Origin: Flavobacterium sp.
Lineage (GTDB): Bacteria; Bacteroidota; Bacteroidia; Flavobacteriales; Flavobacteriaceae
NCBI GenBank assembly: GCA_024644655.1
Contig: JAHEHJ010000005.1
Span: forward strand, 1 to 64,000
Reading direction: 5' to 3'
DNA length: 64,000 nt
Under the pieces are notes generated by a model. The model searched no databases and was not told where the DNA came from. It saw nothing but the letters and a program-made list of their open reading frames with translations. Made by a program: the position numbers and the translations under genes. Positions 1-8,851 of the stretch are shown piece after piece (the stretch's first letter is position 1; every line of letters begins with the position of its first letter).

Positions 1-17
1 AATTAAATTTTAATATT

Positions 18-824
18 ATGAAAAAAATAATACTGAATATTATAGGACTTTTTTTAATCAGTAGTTTGTCTGCACAATTAAATGCACAAACGGCTGGAAC
101 CTTAACTTTTACGTTTACTGCGCCTAAACACACTACAGGGAACTATGAAACGAATGGTAGATATGTAATGGCGATATGGATTGAAAGTTGTACTCCTTGT
201 GGTACTACAGCAGGCACTTCTACTTTTGTTAAAACTAAATTAAAAAGATGTGGAAGCAGTATTGCGGATCACATTGCTACATGGACATCTAAATCAGGTG
301 GAAGTGTAGTAGATGCAACATCGGGTGCTACTTCAACAACATTTACTACTCAAACAGTAACTTGGAATGGAACCAATGTAGCTGGAGCAGTTGTGACAGA
401 TGGATCTTATAGAGTTGTAGTATTAGAAGCATGGGGGCATGGAACGGCTACAGCTACTCGTTACTTCCCATTTACAAAAGGAACTGCTACTGATTCTCAA
501 ACTCCTACTGCTGATACTAATTTAACAGCAATGACATTAAATTGGACGCCTGCACTGGCTGTGGAAAATTTTGATACAACTCCAAGTGTAGTTGTTTATC
601 CTAATCCTTCAAAAGGAGTTATTACTATTGACTTTAAAAATGAAGTAAAAAATATTAAAGTGGTTAATGTAATGGGACAAGTTGTATATAATGAAACAAT
701 TGATGCTTCATATGCTGAGACTTCTAAGAAATTAGATTTGTCAACTTATTCAAGTGGAGTATACATGATTAATGTGTCTAATGACAAAGGAACTTCAACT
801 TACAAAGTATTGTTAGATAAATAA
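18..824 (+). CDS. T9SS-sorted DUF2271 protein, candidate flavoprotein
   Basis: Secreted protein of 268 residues. A signal peptide (about residues 1-24, ending AQLNAQ) precedes a DUF2271-like domain (about 30-160) containing YVMAIWIE and a later TWNGTNVAGAVV segment. The C-terminal 75 residues look like a T9SS type A sorting domain: they begin VVVYPNPSKG, continue with VVNVMGQVVY and end YKVLLDK. Residues 99-105 read DATSGAT, which fits the DxxSGAT consensus for covalent FMN attachment by ApbE, with Thr105 as the acceptor. An ApbE gene lies convergent just downstream. The reading is therefore a periplasmic or surface flavoprotein exported by T9SS. The domain and sorting signal are seen in the sequence; flavinylation is inferred. 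The promoter lies outside the window. Confidence 0.8.
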   Translation: MKKIILNIIGLFLISSLSAQLNAQTAGTLTFTFTAPKHTTGNYETNGRYVMAIWIESCTPCGTTAGTSTFVKTKLKRCGSSIADHIATWTSKSGGSVVDATSGATSTTFTTQTVTWNGTNVAGAVVTDGSYRVVVLEAWGHGTATATRYFPFTKGTATDSQTPTADTNLTAMTLNWTPALAVENFDTTPSVVVYPNPSKGVITIDFKNEVKNIKVVNVMGQVVYNETIDASYAETSKKLDLSTYSSGVYMINVSNDKGTSTYKVLLDK

Positions 825-840
825 GACTAATTAACTATAT

Positions 841-877
841 AAAAAAAAGGCATTTACTTTAGTAAATGCCTTTTTTT
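841..877. terminator. Bidirectional intrinsic terminator
   Basis: A perfect 10-bp stem (849-858 with 861-870, TT loop) is flanked by an A-run on the left and a T-run on the right, so it can end transcription of both the DUF2271 gene and the convergent apbE operon. Confidence 0.9.
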
Positions 878-1880
878 ATTCTTCTTTTACTTCTGACACA
901 ATGGATTTGACGGCTGAAGTTTCATATATTTTATAGTTTCCATTTTCGTCGGAATATATCAAATATGCTTGTAGTTCGGGATGCTGATTTAAAAAAAGTT
1001 TGGCTTTATCTAATCCCATTACTAATATTCCAGTAGCATTTGCATCTGATGAAATACATTCTTTAGAAAATACAGAAGCGCTTAATAAGTTGTTTTTTGT
1101 AGGATATCCTGTTTTAGGGTCAATATGATGGGCGTATTTGATGCCGTCTTCTATAATAAAACGACGGTAATTTCCTGAAGTAGCAATGGCTAGATTTTCA
1201 AGTTTTACAATGGCCTTAAGTGGGTTAGATGAAGTTTTGTTATCAATAGGTTTTTCTACGCCTATACTCCAATGGTCTCCATTTGGTTTTTTTCCGTGGG
1301 CATATACCTCGCCACCGATTTCTACTATAAATGAGGTTATTTTTTTTGATAATAAAAAGTTGGAAACTACATCTACGGAATATCCTTGTGCAAAGGCATT
1401 AAAGTCTAGAGCTACTCTAGGGTCTTTTTTTATGATTTTGTTTCCTTTTAATTCGATTAAATCAAAACCTACAAATTGGAGTATACTGTCTATTTTTTCT
1501 TTTTCTATTTTTTCTTTTTTGCCAGGTCCAAATCCCCAAGCATTCACAAGTGGGTATACCGTAGGATCAAAGGCACCTTGTGTGTTTTTCCAGACCTCTT
1601 TTGCTTTATTAAAACACCGGATAAAGTATTTGTCTACAATCACATTGGGTTTATTCGTATTTATTTTTGAAATGATTGAATTGGGTTTATAGGTAGAAAC
1701 CGAATTATCAAATTCTTCTAAAAGTTTGATGATTTGAGGTTGTAAGTCTCTGTTTTTTTTATCGAAATACGTAATATGATAGGTTGTTCCTTGTGCTTCT
1801 CCTTCAATTCGAATGGGTTCTTTTTGGGCATAAAGTGATAAGGTACATGTTAGATAGGCTAAAAGTATAGTTGTTTTCAT
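876..1880 (-). CDS. apbE: FAD:protein FMN transferase (ApbE)
   Basis: Periplasmic flavin transferase of 334 residues that uses FAD to attach FMN to a Thr of target proteins. A signal peptide (about 1-19, ending SLYAQ) lacks a lipobox Cys. Family motifs visible are ALDFNAFAQGYSVD (the usual DLGGIAKGYAVD region), IVEIGGEVYAHG, TSGNYRR, YAHHIDPKTGYP and the metal-binding SSDANATG region near the C-terminus. It is the second gene of an operon: the TPR gene ends one base before its ATG. The facing DUF2271 gene, which carries a DxxSGAT motif, is its only obvious candidate substrate here; no NqrC or RnfG lies nearby. Confidence 0.95.
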   Translation of the reverse strand: MKTTILLAYLTCTLSLYAQKEPIRIEGEAQGTTYHITYFDKKNRDLQPQIIKLLEEFDNSVSTYKPNSIISKINTNKPNVIVDKYFIRCFNKAKEVWKNTQGAFDPTVYPLVNAWGFGPGKKEKIEKEKIDSILQFVGFDLIELKGNKIIKKDPRVALDFNAFAQGYSVDVVSNFLLSKKITSFIVEIGGEVYAHGKKPNGDHWSIGVEKPIDNKTSSNPLKAIVKLENLAIATSGNYRRFIIEDGIKYAHHIDPKTGYPTKNNLLSASVFSKECISSDANATGILVMGLDKAKLFLNQHPELQAYLIYSDENGNYKIYETSAVKSIVSEVKEE

Positions 1881-1881
1881 G

Positions 1882-2688
1882 TTAGTTGCAGTTCATTTTT
1901 GGAATATTATAATTTGGATCTAATTCGAGGCATTTATTAATGTCATTACAAGCCTCTTTGCTTTTATGCAATGTTTGATTGATTGTGCTTCTTGTTGCAA
2001 AATAAGAAGCGTTATTCATGGTTATATCTATGGCTTTATTTATGTTGTTTAAGGCAGATTTAAAATCCTTTTTCTTTATAAAAAGTAATGCTTTGTAATA
2101 ATACGCTTGGGCACAATTAGTGTCAAATTGTAAGGCTTTGTTGAAGTCGATTACCGCTTTTTTATCATTGTTGAAATGCATTTCAAGCCAACCTCTGTCG
2201 GCATAAACTTCGGCATGGTCTGGCCTTAATTTGAGTGCCATATTATAATCATTTAAAACTCCATCCATTTGATTTAAAGCTACATTACATTGTCCTCTGA
2301 AGTAATAGGCATCTGAGTTTTTGGCTTCGTATTTGATTGTTTTTGTAAAGTCTTTAATAGCGCTTGCATACAGTTTGCTTTTTTGTTCAGCCATACCTCT
2401 GAAAAAATAACTATCCGCAAAAGTTGTGTCTATACTGATTTCTTTAGTGTAATCTTCTATAGCTCCTTTATAATCTTTAAAGAATTCTTTGATTTGACCT
2501 CGGTCATTATAAGCTGTAGAATCGTTTGGATACAATTTAATAATACGATTAAAGTAATCTAAACATTGTTCAAATTCTTGGTGGTAAAAGTGTTGTGATG
2601 CACACTCTCGATATTCTTCTTTTAGGGATTGACTATACCCTTTGAAAAAAGAAATTGCTATGGCAATACACAGTATTGTTTTTTTCAC
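1882..2688 (-). CDS. Secreted tetratricopeptide repeat protein
   Basis: 268-residue protein with a signal peptide (MKKTILCIAIAISFFKGYSQ) followed by about six to seven consecutive TPR units from residue 25 to the end. Typical helices include AYNDRGQIKEFFKDYKGAIED, here split over the A/B positions, then SYFFRGMAEQ and AYYYKALLFI. TPR solenoids are protein-protein adaptors; no catalytic domain is present. It is the first gene of a two-gene operon with apbE, separated by a single base, so it may act in the same periplasmic process, possibly as an assembly helper. That role is inferred from position only. Confidence 0.85.
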   Translation of the reverse strand: MKKTILCIAIAISFFKGYSQSLKEEYRECASQHFYHQEFEQCLDYFNRIIKLYPNDSTAYNDRGQIKEFFKDYKGAIEDYTKEISIDTTFADSYFFRGMAEQKSKLYASAIKDFTKTIKYEAKNSDAYYFRGQCNVALNQMDGVLNDYNMALKLRPDHAEVYADRGWLEMHFNNDKKAVIDFNKALQFDTNCAQAYYYKALLFIKKKDFKSALNNINKAIDITMNNASYFATRSTINQTLHKSKEACNDINKCLELDPNYNIPKMNCN

Positions 2689-2841
2689 GTTTATTAGATT
2701 TTTAAGTATAGCAAATTTACTTTATTTCATTCAAATTTAGGTCTTACTTTCTTATTGTTCTTTATATTTTAGAATTGTTTACGACGCTTATAAATTGTTA
2801 ATTACTTTTAAAGCAGGAGTAATAATGGAATTATAATTAAC

Positions 2842-2861
2842 GTTATTTTTAGTAAAATAAC
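2842..2861 (+). promoter_or_regulatory. AT-rich hairpin just before the kinase start codon
   Basis: A perfect 8-bp inverted repeat (2842-2849 with 2854-2861, loop TAGT) ends six bases before the ATG of the hybrid kinase. It could cover the ribosome entry region. It is AT-rich and thermodynamically weak, so the regulatory role is only a possibility. Confidence 0.35.
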
Positions 2862-2867
2862 CCTAAT

Positions 2868-4976
2868 ATGACCCTGAAAAAAACATTTCCTAAAATTCTT
2901 TGGTTAATAACATCCTCAAGTCTATTTTTTATATTTCTTTATTTTGCATTGTTTTATTATACAAAAAAAGCTGAAAATCAGGTGTATAGTGATTCGGTTA
3001 CGCAATTTGATAATGAAGTAAATAAACTTTTAGAAGTTAATTCAAAGCCTATTTTTGTGGCAATTAACAATGATACTAATTGGGATGAGTTTGTAACCTT
3101 TTTAAAAACAAACGATGCTAATTGGTATAATGAAACAATAGGAAATGAATTGAATATTTATGAAGCTGATTATTTAGGGGTATATGATGTTAATAAACAA
3201 TTTGTTATACGAACACCCACTTCAAAAATTAAAACTATTGATTTTATTCCGAAGAGTGAAATTGAATTGTTGAATAAAGTTGGGATAAATAAATTTTATC
3301 AAAAAATTCCTGAGGGAATTGTTGAAATTACAGGAGCTTCTATTCATCCTTCTGACGATCCATTGAAAAAGAAAACCAAGCCGTGTGGATATTTTTTTGT
3401 TGCTCGATTAATGGATGCTACATTCATTTCGAATTTGCAAAAATTGACTAGTTCTGAAATACAATTTAAAAATAAATCCCAAGATATTAAAGTTGCTAAA
3501 AACACGATTCATTCGATTGTCCCTTTACGAAATTCTGAAAATACAATTATAGGTGAGCTCGTATTTAAAAGAAAATTTGATGTTTATTTTGAAAACACAA
3601 CAAATCTCTTGTATGCAATTATTGCGGCCTTTATTATTAATTTGCTAATCAATTTGTTTTACACTAGAAAACTAGTGTATTATCCTTTGGATTTAGTTCG
3701 AAGAGTTTTGGAAACAGGGAATAAAAAAGCCATAAATGAATTGAAAAAAACTACGGGTGAGTTTCGTTATATTGGAAATTTATTTGAAGAAAATAGCAAT
3801 CAAAAAATAGAGTTAATCAAAGCAAAGATTAAGGCAGAAGAAGGGGATCGATTAAAATCATCCTTCTTGGCCAATTTATCCCATGAGATTCGAACTCCTA
3901 TGAATGCAATAAATGGTTTTACAGATTTGATATTGAATACTAAGATTAACGAAACTGAGAAAATTGAATACCTGAACGTTATTGAAAAAAGCGGTAAAAA
4001 CTTGGTTTCTATAATAGATGATTTGATAGAAATGTCAAAAATTGATTCCAATCAATTGTTGCCGAACTTTACCATTACAAATTTAGAATCGTGTGTGAAT
4101 GAATTATATGAAACCATTAAGATTACTATAAAAAATAAGCACATTGATTTTAAATTATTAAAAAGTAATACCCCTGCTGAATATAATATATGGACTGATG
4201 ATATTAAATTGAAGCAGGTCATTATTAATTTGGTTACTAATGCGATAAAATTTACTGTTGAAGGTGAGGTTTCATTCGGATACGAAATTGATCGAAAACA
4301 AAAACTTATTCGATTTACAGTAAATGATTCAGGTATAGGAATTGATGAAGACAATCAAAGAACTATTTTTGATCGCTTTAAAAGAGTAGATAGTGATATT
4401 TCTATTAAAGTAGGTGGTTTGGGGTTAGGTTTGGCCATTTCTAAAGCCTATGTAGAATTATTAGGAGGTGAAATTACTTTAAATTCTCAGGTAGGTAAGG
4501 GAACTACTTTTTCATTTACCATTCCTTTAAAATATGAGAAAAAGAATCCTATTATAGTGAAACCGATAGTTACATTAGAAACGGAGAAAACGGAGAAGCA
4601 AGTCATCTTAATAGCTGAAGATGACAATATTAATTTCTTGTTATTTCAGAAGATTATGCAAAATAAGAATTTTGAAATTATTAGAGCTATTAATGGATTA
4701 GAGGCTGTAGATATTTGTATTAACAACCCAAATGTTGATTTGGTGTTGATGGATATTAAAATGCCTTTAATGAATGGATATGAAGCCTTAGAGCAAATCT
4801 TGCCTATACGACCTCATTTGCCCATAATTGCTCAAACAGCATATTCTTCTTCGGAAGATAAAATTAAAATTGAAGAGGCTGGATTTACAGATTATATTAC
4901 CAAACCCTTAAATAGAGAGCGATTGTTTGAATTGATTGGTCAATATTTAAATAAAGCAGATAACCATGAGGTATAA
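2868..4976 (+). CDS. Hybrid histidine kinase with CHASE4-like sensor and receiver
   Basis: 702-residue inner-membrane kinase. The first transmembrane segment is at about 10-30. A CHASE4-like periplasmic sensor follows (about 35-240, with DTNWDEFVTFL and EADYLGVYDVNKQF), then a second transmembrane segment at about 245-265. The HisKA box has the phosphorylated His339 in FLANLSHEIRTP. The HATPase shows the N-box NLVTNAIKF, DSGIGID and GLGLGLAIS. A C-terminal receiver has Asp629 in LMDIKMP and a conserved TKPLN lysine. With no output domain, signalling probably goes by phosphorelay to a partner elsewhere. The next gene overlaps it by 11 bp, so the two are translated together. Confidence 0.93.
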   Translation: MTLKKTFPKILWLITSSSLFFIFLYFALFYYTKKAENQVYSDSVTQFDNEVNKLLEVNSKPIFVAINNDTNWDEFVTFLKTNDANWYNETIGNELNIYEADYLGVYDVNKQFVIRTPTSKIKTIDFIPKSEIELLNKVGINKFYQKIPEGIVEITGASIHPSDDPLKKKTKPCGYFFVARLMDATFISNLQKLTSSEIQFKNKSQDIKVAKNTIHSIVPLRNSENTIIGELVFKRKFDVYFENTTNLLYAIIAAFIINLLINLFYTRKLVYYPLDLVRRVLETGNKKAINELKKTTGEFRYIGNLFEENSNQKIELIKAKIKAEEGDRLKSSFLANLSHEIRTPMNAINGFTDLILNTKINETEKIEYLNVIEKSGKNLVSIIDDLIEMSKIDSNQLLPNFTITNLESCVNELYETIKITIKNKHIDFKLLKSNTPAEYNIWTDDIKLKQVIINLVTNAIKFTVEGEVSFGYEIDRKQKLIRFTVNDSGIGIDEDNQRTIFDRFKRVDSDISIKVGGLGLGLAISKAYVELLGGEITLNSQVGKGTTFSFTIPLKYEKKNPIIVKPIVTLETEKTEKQVILIAEDDNINFLLFQKIMQNKNFEIIRAINGLEAVDICINNPNVDLVLMDIKMPLMNGYEALEQILPIRPHLPIIAQTAYSSSEDKIKIEEAGFTDYITKPLNRERLFELIGQYLNKADNHEV

Positions 4977-5844
4977 ATCATCAATTATTAGTTTGCTTAC
5001 ATTGTTTTATACCGGTGTAATTTTTTCTCAATCTACTACAACACCAACAGATTCAATAACCAGTGAAACTGAAAAAAAATGGTCTGCTACTGTTGATGTA
5101 TTCAACCGTTATTTGTGGCGAGGGCAATGTTGGGGTGGTGATTATGCGGTTGTACAGCCTACACTAGAGTATGCAATAACTCCGAAACTGACAGTTGGTT
5201 TGTGGGGTACTAGTAATGGGAAGTTTGATTATTTTTATCCAGATGGGGAAACCTCATATAAAGGGTATCAAGAGTTGGATTTGTATGTTAAATACCAAAT
5301 AAATGATTTTATGCAAGTTCAAGTTTGGGATTATTATTGGCCAACTGTGCAGAAAATATCAGGTATTGATAATCGTTTTTTTAATTATGGATCTGATGGA
5401 GTAAAAACCGTTGATGCTATGATTTGTTTTGATTTTTCAGAAGGGTATAAGTATCCCTTTTATGCCACAATAAGCACCTTGGTAGCAGGAAATGATTATC
5501 GATATGATTCAAATGACGAGCATCCCAAACAAAATTTCACGACCTATTTAGAATTAGGGTATTCTTTTACTTTTTTTGAAACTTCCCCTAATTTAATATT
5601 AAAAAATATAGAATTATCTCCAGTAATTGGTGCGGTATTAAATAATAAAGCACAATACTATACTTCTGGTGATTATGATAAAATATCTTTTGTGAATATG
5701 GGTGTAAAAGTGTCTAAAGAAATCGATTTAGGTGCTGGAATTACAATGCCTCTATCACTCAATTATATTCATAATGGAGCCCAGAAAAACACCGAAACTT
5801 TCGGGAGAAATTTTCTAGTGGGAGGAATTAGTTTTAGTTATTAA
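4966..5844 (+). CDS. TorF/Gcw_chp-like outer membrane beta-barrel (putative porin)
   Basis: 292-residue protein with a signal peptide (about 1-22, ending GVIFSQ) and a mature chain of alternating amphipathic strands that ends in the aromatic GGISFSY, as outer membrane barrels do. The start of the barrel (ATVDVFNRYLWRG) and the YVKYQINDFMQVQVWDYYWP region resemble the TorF/Gcw_chp family of putative porins, whose substrates are unknown. The gene starts inside the end of the hybrid kinase gene (11-bp overlap), and its stop interlocks with that of rimO. The family call is by resemblance; a generic barrel is the fallback. Confidence 0.65.
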   Translation: MRYKSSIISLLTLFYTGVIFSQSTTTPTDSITSETEKKWSATVDVFNRYLWRGQCWGGDYAVVQPTLEYAITPKLTVGLWGTSNGKFDYFYPDGETSYKGYQELDLYVKYQINDFMQVQVWDYYWPTVQKISGIDNRFFNYGSDGVKTVDAMICFDFSEGYKYPFYATISTLVAGNDYRYDSNDEHPKQNFTTYLELGYSFTFFETSPNLILKNIELSPVIGAVLNNKAQYYTSGDYDKISFVNMGVKVSKEIDLGAGITMPLSLNYIHNGAQKNTETFGRNFLVGGISFSY

Positions 5845-7142
5845 ACGGGTTCTCCGTATAAATCAAATTCAGTTGCATCAATGATTTTGATAGTAGCGAA
5901 TTCTCCTGTTTTGAGATAATATTGACTAGCATCTATTAAAACTTCATTATCGACATCAGGGCTGTCGAATTCTGTTCGTCCAATAAAATATTGCCCTTCT
6001 TTACGGTCTATTATACATTTGAATGTGTGGCCTATTTTTTCCTGATTCAGATCCCAAGAAATTTGAGATTGTAAATCCATTATTTCAGCAGCTCTGGCTT
6101 GTTTTATTTCTTCTGGCACATTGTCTTCTAAAACGAAGGCAGGAGTGTTTTCTTCATGAGAATAGGTAAAGCAACCTAAACGTTCAAATTTCATTTCTTG
6201 CACCCAATCTCTTAAGGTTTCGAAATCTTCTTGAGTTTCCCCTGGATAGCCTACAATTAATGTTGTACGAATGGTCATGCCTGGAACTTTGGCACGGAAT
6301 TCTTTTAAAAGATTAGTGGTTTTTTCTTTAGTTGTACCCCGTTTCATTGATTTTAAAATAGAATCTGAAATATGCTGTAATGGAATGTCAATGTAATTGC
6401 AAATTTTAGGTTCACGTTTCATTAATTCAAGTACATCCATAGGGAAGCCAGTTGGGAAAGCATAATGCAATCTAATCCATTCAATCCCTTCTACTTGAAC
6501 TAATTGTTCTAATAATTCGGCTAAATTTCTTTTTTTGTATAAGTCTAATCCGTAATAGGTTAAGTCTTGAGCGATAAGGATTAATTCTTTTACTCCATTT
6601 CTAGCCAAGCCTTCAGCTTCTTTAACTAGTTTTTCAATAGATTGAGAGACATGTTTACCTCTCATGATTGGAATAGCACAAAAACTACAAGGACGATCAC
6701 AGCCTTCTGCAATTTTTAAGTAGGCATAGTTTTTTGGGGTAGTGGTAAGCCGTTCCCCTAATAATTCATGTTTATAATCGGCTCCTAATGCTTTTAATAA
6801 TAAAGGCAATTCGGTTGTGCCAAAGAATTGGTCTACATTTGGAATTTCCTTTTCTAAGTCGGGTCTGTATCGTTCAGATAAGCATCCTGTTACAAAAACC
6901 TTATCAACTAATCCTCTTTCTTTTTTATCGGCATATTCTAAAATGGTATTTACCGATTCAGCTTTGGCATTGTCAATAAAACCACAAGTATTAATCACGA
7001 CTATATTTCCTTCTTGTTCATGGACCACATCTTTGCCGCTGGCTTTTAATTGGCCCATTAACACCTCGCTGTCGTAGGTGTTTTTAGAACACCCTAAAGT
7101 GATTACATTTATTTTGTTTTTTTTTATTGACTTTGTTCTCAT
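5841..7142 (-). CDS. rimO: Ribosomal protein S12 methylthiotransferase RimO
   Basis: Radical-SAM enzyme of 433 residues that adds a methylthio group to an Asp of ribosomal protein S12. The N-terminal UPF0004 domain begins INVITLGCSKN and includes NTCGFID and VTGCLSERY, giving the three Cys of the auxiliary 4Fe-4S cluster. The radical-SAM domain carries the CxxxCxxC motif as GCDRPCSFCAIP, and a C-terminal TRAM domain covers about 370-433. I start at the ATG at 7142: the longer frame begins with TTG at 7163, which lies inside the -7 box (7161-7168) and so at or before the likely transcript start. Its stop overlaps the stop of the porin gene on the other strand. Confidence 0.96.
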   Translation of the reverse strand: MRTKSIKKNKINVITLGCSKNTYDSEVLMGQLKASGKDVVHEQEGNIVVINTCGFIDNAKAESVNTILEYADKKERGLVDKVFVTGCLSERYRPDLEKEIPNVDQFFGTTELPLLLKALGADYKHELLGERLTTTPKNYAYLKIAEGCDRPCSFCAIPIMRGKHVSQSIEKLVKEAEGLARNGVKELILIAQDLTYYGLDLYKKRNLAELLEQLVQVEGIEWIRLHYAFPTGFPMDVLELMKREPKICNYIDIPLQHISDSILKSMKRGTTKEKTTNLLKEFRAKVPGMTIRTTLIVGYPGETQEDFETLRDWVQEMKFERLGCFTYSHEENTPAFVLEDNVPEEIKQARAAEIMDLQSQISWDLNQEKIGHTFKCIIDRKEGQYFIGRTEFDSPDVDNEVLIDASQYYLKTGEFATIKIIDATEFDLYGEPV

Positions 7143-7160
7143 AGATAGAAAATTGGAGTG

Positions 7161-7168
7161 CAAAATTA
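7161..7168 (-). promoter_or_regulatory. -7 box of the rimO promoter
   Basis: TAATTTTG on the minus strand matches the Bacteroidota TAnnTTTG -7 consensus and lies 19 bases upstream of the chosen ATG. No clear TTG at -33 is seen. Confidence 0.6.
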
Positions 7169-7220
7169 CGGTATTTATTTTATAAAAAGCGAATGCTTAA
7201 GACTCTTCTTGCTACAGCAT

Positions 7221-7249
7221 AAAAAAACCACTTCTTTTGAAGTGGTTTT
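7221..7249 (-). terminator. Intrinsic terminator of the FadL-like gene
   Basis: An 11-bp perfect stem (7224-7234 with 7239-7249, TTTT loop) is followed on the minus strand by a T-run, 20 bases after the end of the outer membrane protein gene. Confidence 0.88.
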
Positions 7250-7268
7250 GAAGTTTTGTTGCCTTGGT

Positions 7269-8828
7269 TTAAAAATTCATGGAGTAACTCAAGGTAATGT
7301 TGTTATTATGTCTGCTGATTCTAGCGGCATCCGTCATTCCAGAGGAAAGAAACGTTTGATTTATATTTCGGTGTTCGTTAGAATAGGCAAGGTCTAATTT
7401 CCAATCTCCGAAATTGTATCCAACACCTGCAGAATAGCCTGTTAGGTCACCAAATACTTGATCTACTTTGTATGGGCTTTGGTCAAAATGATACCCTCCT
7501 CTTAGGCTAATTTGTTTTATTTTATATTCACCACCAATTCGTAGCTCTAATGCACGATCTAAATAAGTATTCATATAGTTATTTAAATAATTATAAGGGT
7601 CTACGTTTTTAGGTTTGAAGCGAGTCATGCTATAATCTTTAGATGATACATCTATGCTTATTAGGCCTTTTTTTCCATAAATATAGGCTAAACTTCCGGT
7701 CCATTTTGAAGGAGTTTGAATGCTATAAGGAGCATAAACGTTAGTTATTTCGGGATTTGCAACATTATAATGTAATCCAGTGTTGTTTAAAGAAGCTGCT
7801 TCAAGGTATTGTGTTAATTCGTCGGTCAAATTGTACCAAGTAGGAGATTCAAAGGCTAATCCCAAACGTAATTCGGGAATTACTTTAACAATTGCACCAA
7901 TATTGAATGAGAAACCAGATCCAAAAGTATGGAGTTCATTATCAAATAAAATACTGTGGATTTTTGTGGTCGAACTTGCTGGACTTGTATTCTCTTCGTA
8001 TACTGAAGTAGTTCGAATATAGTCTGTGAAATGAGCATTGATATTTAACCCAAGGTAGAGTACATCATTGTACTGTGCTGCAAAATTTCCTGTTACCTTA
8101 CCATTATATCCAGTAGAGGTAAAGTAATTGTTTTGGAAAAAACTAGTTCCTGTTGGTATATTACTAGCATAAGTATTTGGTGAAGTTGCATGAAATATTT
8201 GAGCTGTATATCCTAATAATGCTTCTTGGGCTTGAAATCCATTGATGTTTGGATAGTCACTATTGGGTAATAATCCTAAGTAATCATATAAATCAAAAAA
8301 AGTTTCGTTGGGTAATGTTTCAAGCAATTCTTGAGGTATTCCTCCATTATTGGTAGCTTGATTCATGAAGTAATTACCTATTGAATTGTATGGGTTTATC
8401 CCTGCAGAATTCATGCTGTTATTAAAATTATTGGTATTTTCATAATTAAGTGCTACTGCTAATTTTTTCCAATTAGTAGCCCCGCTATTGTCTGTGAAAA
8501 CAAATACAGCACCTGCTTGATTTATATCTAAACTTGCATCATTAGCTTTGGTATGCGTTCCCCAATAATTTGAACTATTATGGGTGTTGTATATAGTCCC
8601 TGTAATAGTGGCATAATTATTATTAAAGAAAAGCGAACCCGCAGGATTTTGATTCATGGCAGACAAATCGCCACCAAGCGCTCCAAACGCACCTCCCATG
8701 GCTCTAAAGCGAGCTGTGCCTGTAAGGTGATCAACCGAAAGTCGCAAAGCGTCTTCTATGGTGGTTTCTTGTGCTTGTAATGGGGTAAGTATAAGTCCGA
8801 TAAAAAGTAGTAACAGGTTCTTTTTCAT
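7269..8828 (-). CDS. OMPP1/FadL/TodX-family outer membrane transport protein
   Basis: 519-residue outer membrane barrel. The signal peptide (about 1-19, ending LTPLQAQ) is followed by the family's N-terminal hatch pattern TARFRAMGGAFGALGGDLSA, with MNQNPAGS just after it, and the chain ends in ITLSYSMNF, a typical barrel end. FadL-type proteins take up hydrophobic compounds; flavobacterial relatives are often labelled hemin receptor without evidence, and no heme-binding motif is seen here. It is probably the second gene of an operon with the lipoprotein gene 23 bases upstream, and it ends at a strong terminator. Confidence 0.85.
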   Translation of the reverse strand: MKKNLLLLFIGLILTPLQAQETTIEDALRLSVDHLTGTARFRAMGGAFGALGGDLSAMNQNPAGSLFFNNNYATITGTIYNTHNSSNYWGTHTKANDASLDINQAGAVFVFTDNSGATNWKKLAVALNYENTNNFNNSMNSAGINPYNSIGNYFMNQATNNGGIPQELLETLPNETFFDLYDYLGLLPNSDYPNINGFQAQEALLGYTAQIFHATSPNTYASNIPTGTSFFQNNYFTSTGYNGKVTGNFAAQYNDVLYLGLNINAHFTDYIRTTSVYEENTSPASSTTKIHSILFDNELHTFGSGFSFNIGAIVKVIPELRLGLAFESPTWYNLTDELTQYLEAASLNNTGLHYNVANPEITNVYAPYSIQTPSKWTGSLAYIYGKKGLISIDVSSKDYSMTRFKPKNVDPYNYLNNYMNTYLDRALELRIGGEYKIKQISLRGGYHFDQSPYKVDQVFGDLTGYSAGVGYNFGDWKLDLAYSNEHRNINQTFLSSGMTDAARISRHNNNITLSYSMNF

Positions 8829-8851
8829 AGTATTAATTTTGTTTTTTATAA

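Noticed and set aside
1186..1692. Open frame of 168 codons on the plus strand inside apbE
   Set aside because: It is antisense to a clear ApbE, has no family features and uses atypical codons.
7269..8828. Label as hemin receptor
   Set aside because: The sequence supports a FadL-type barrel only; no heme-binding motif or TonB box is present.
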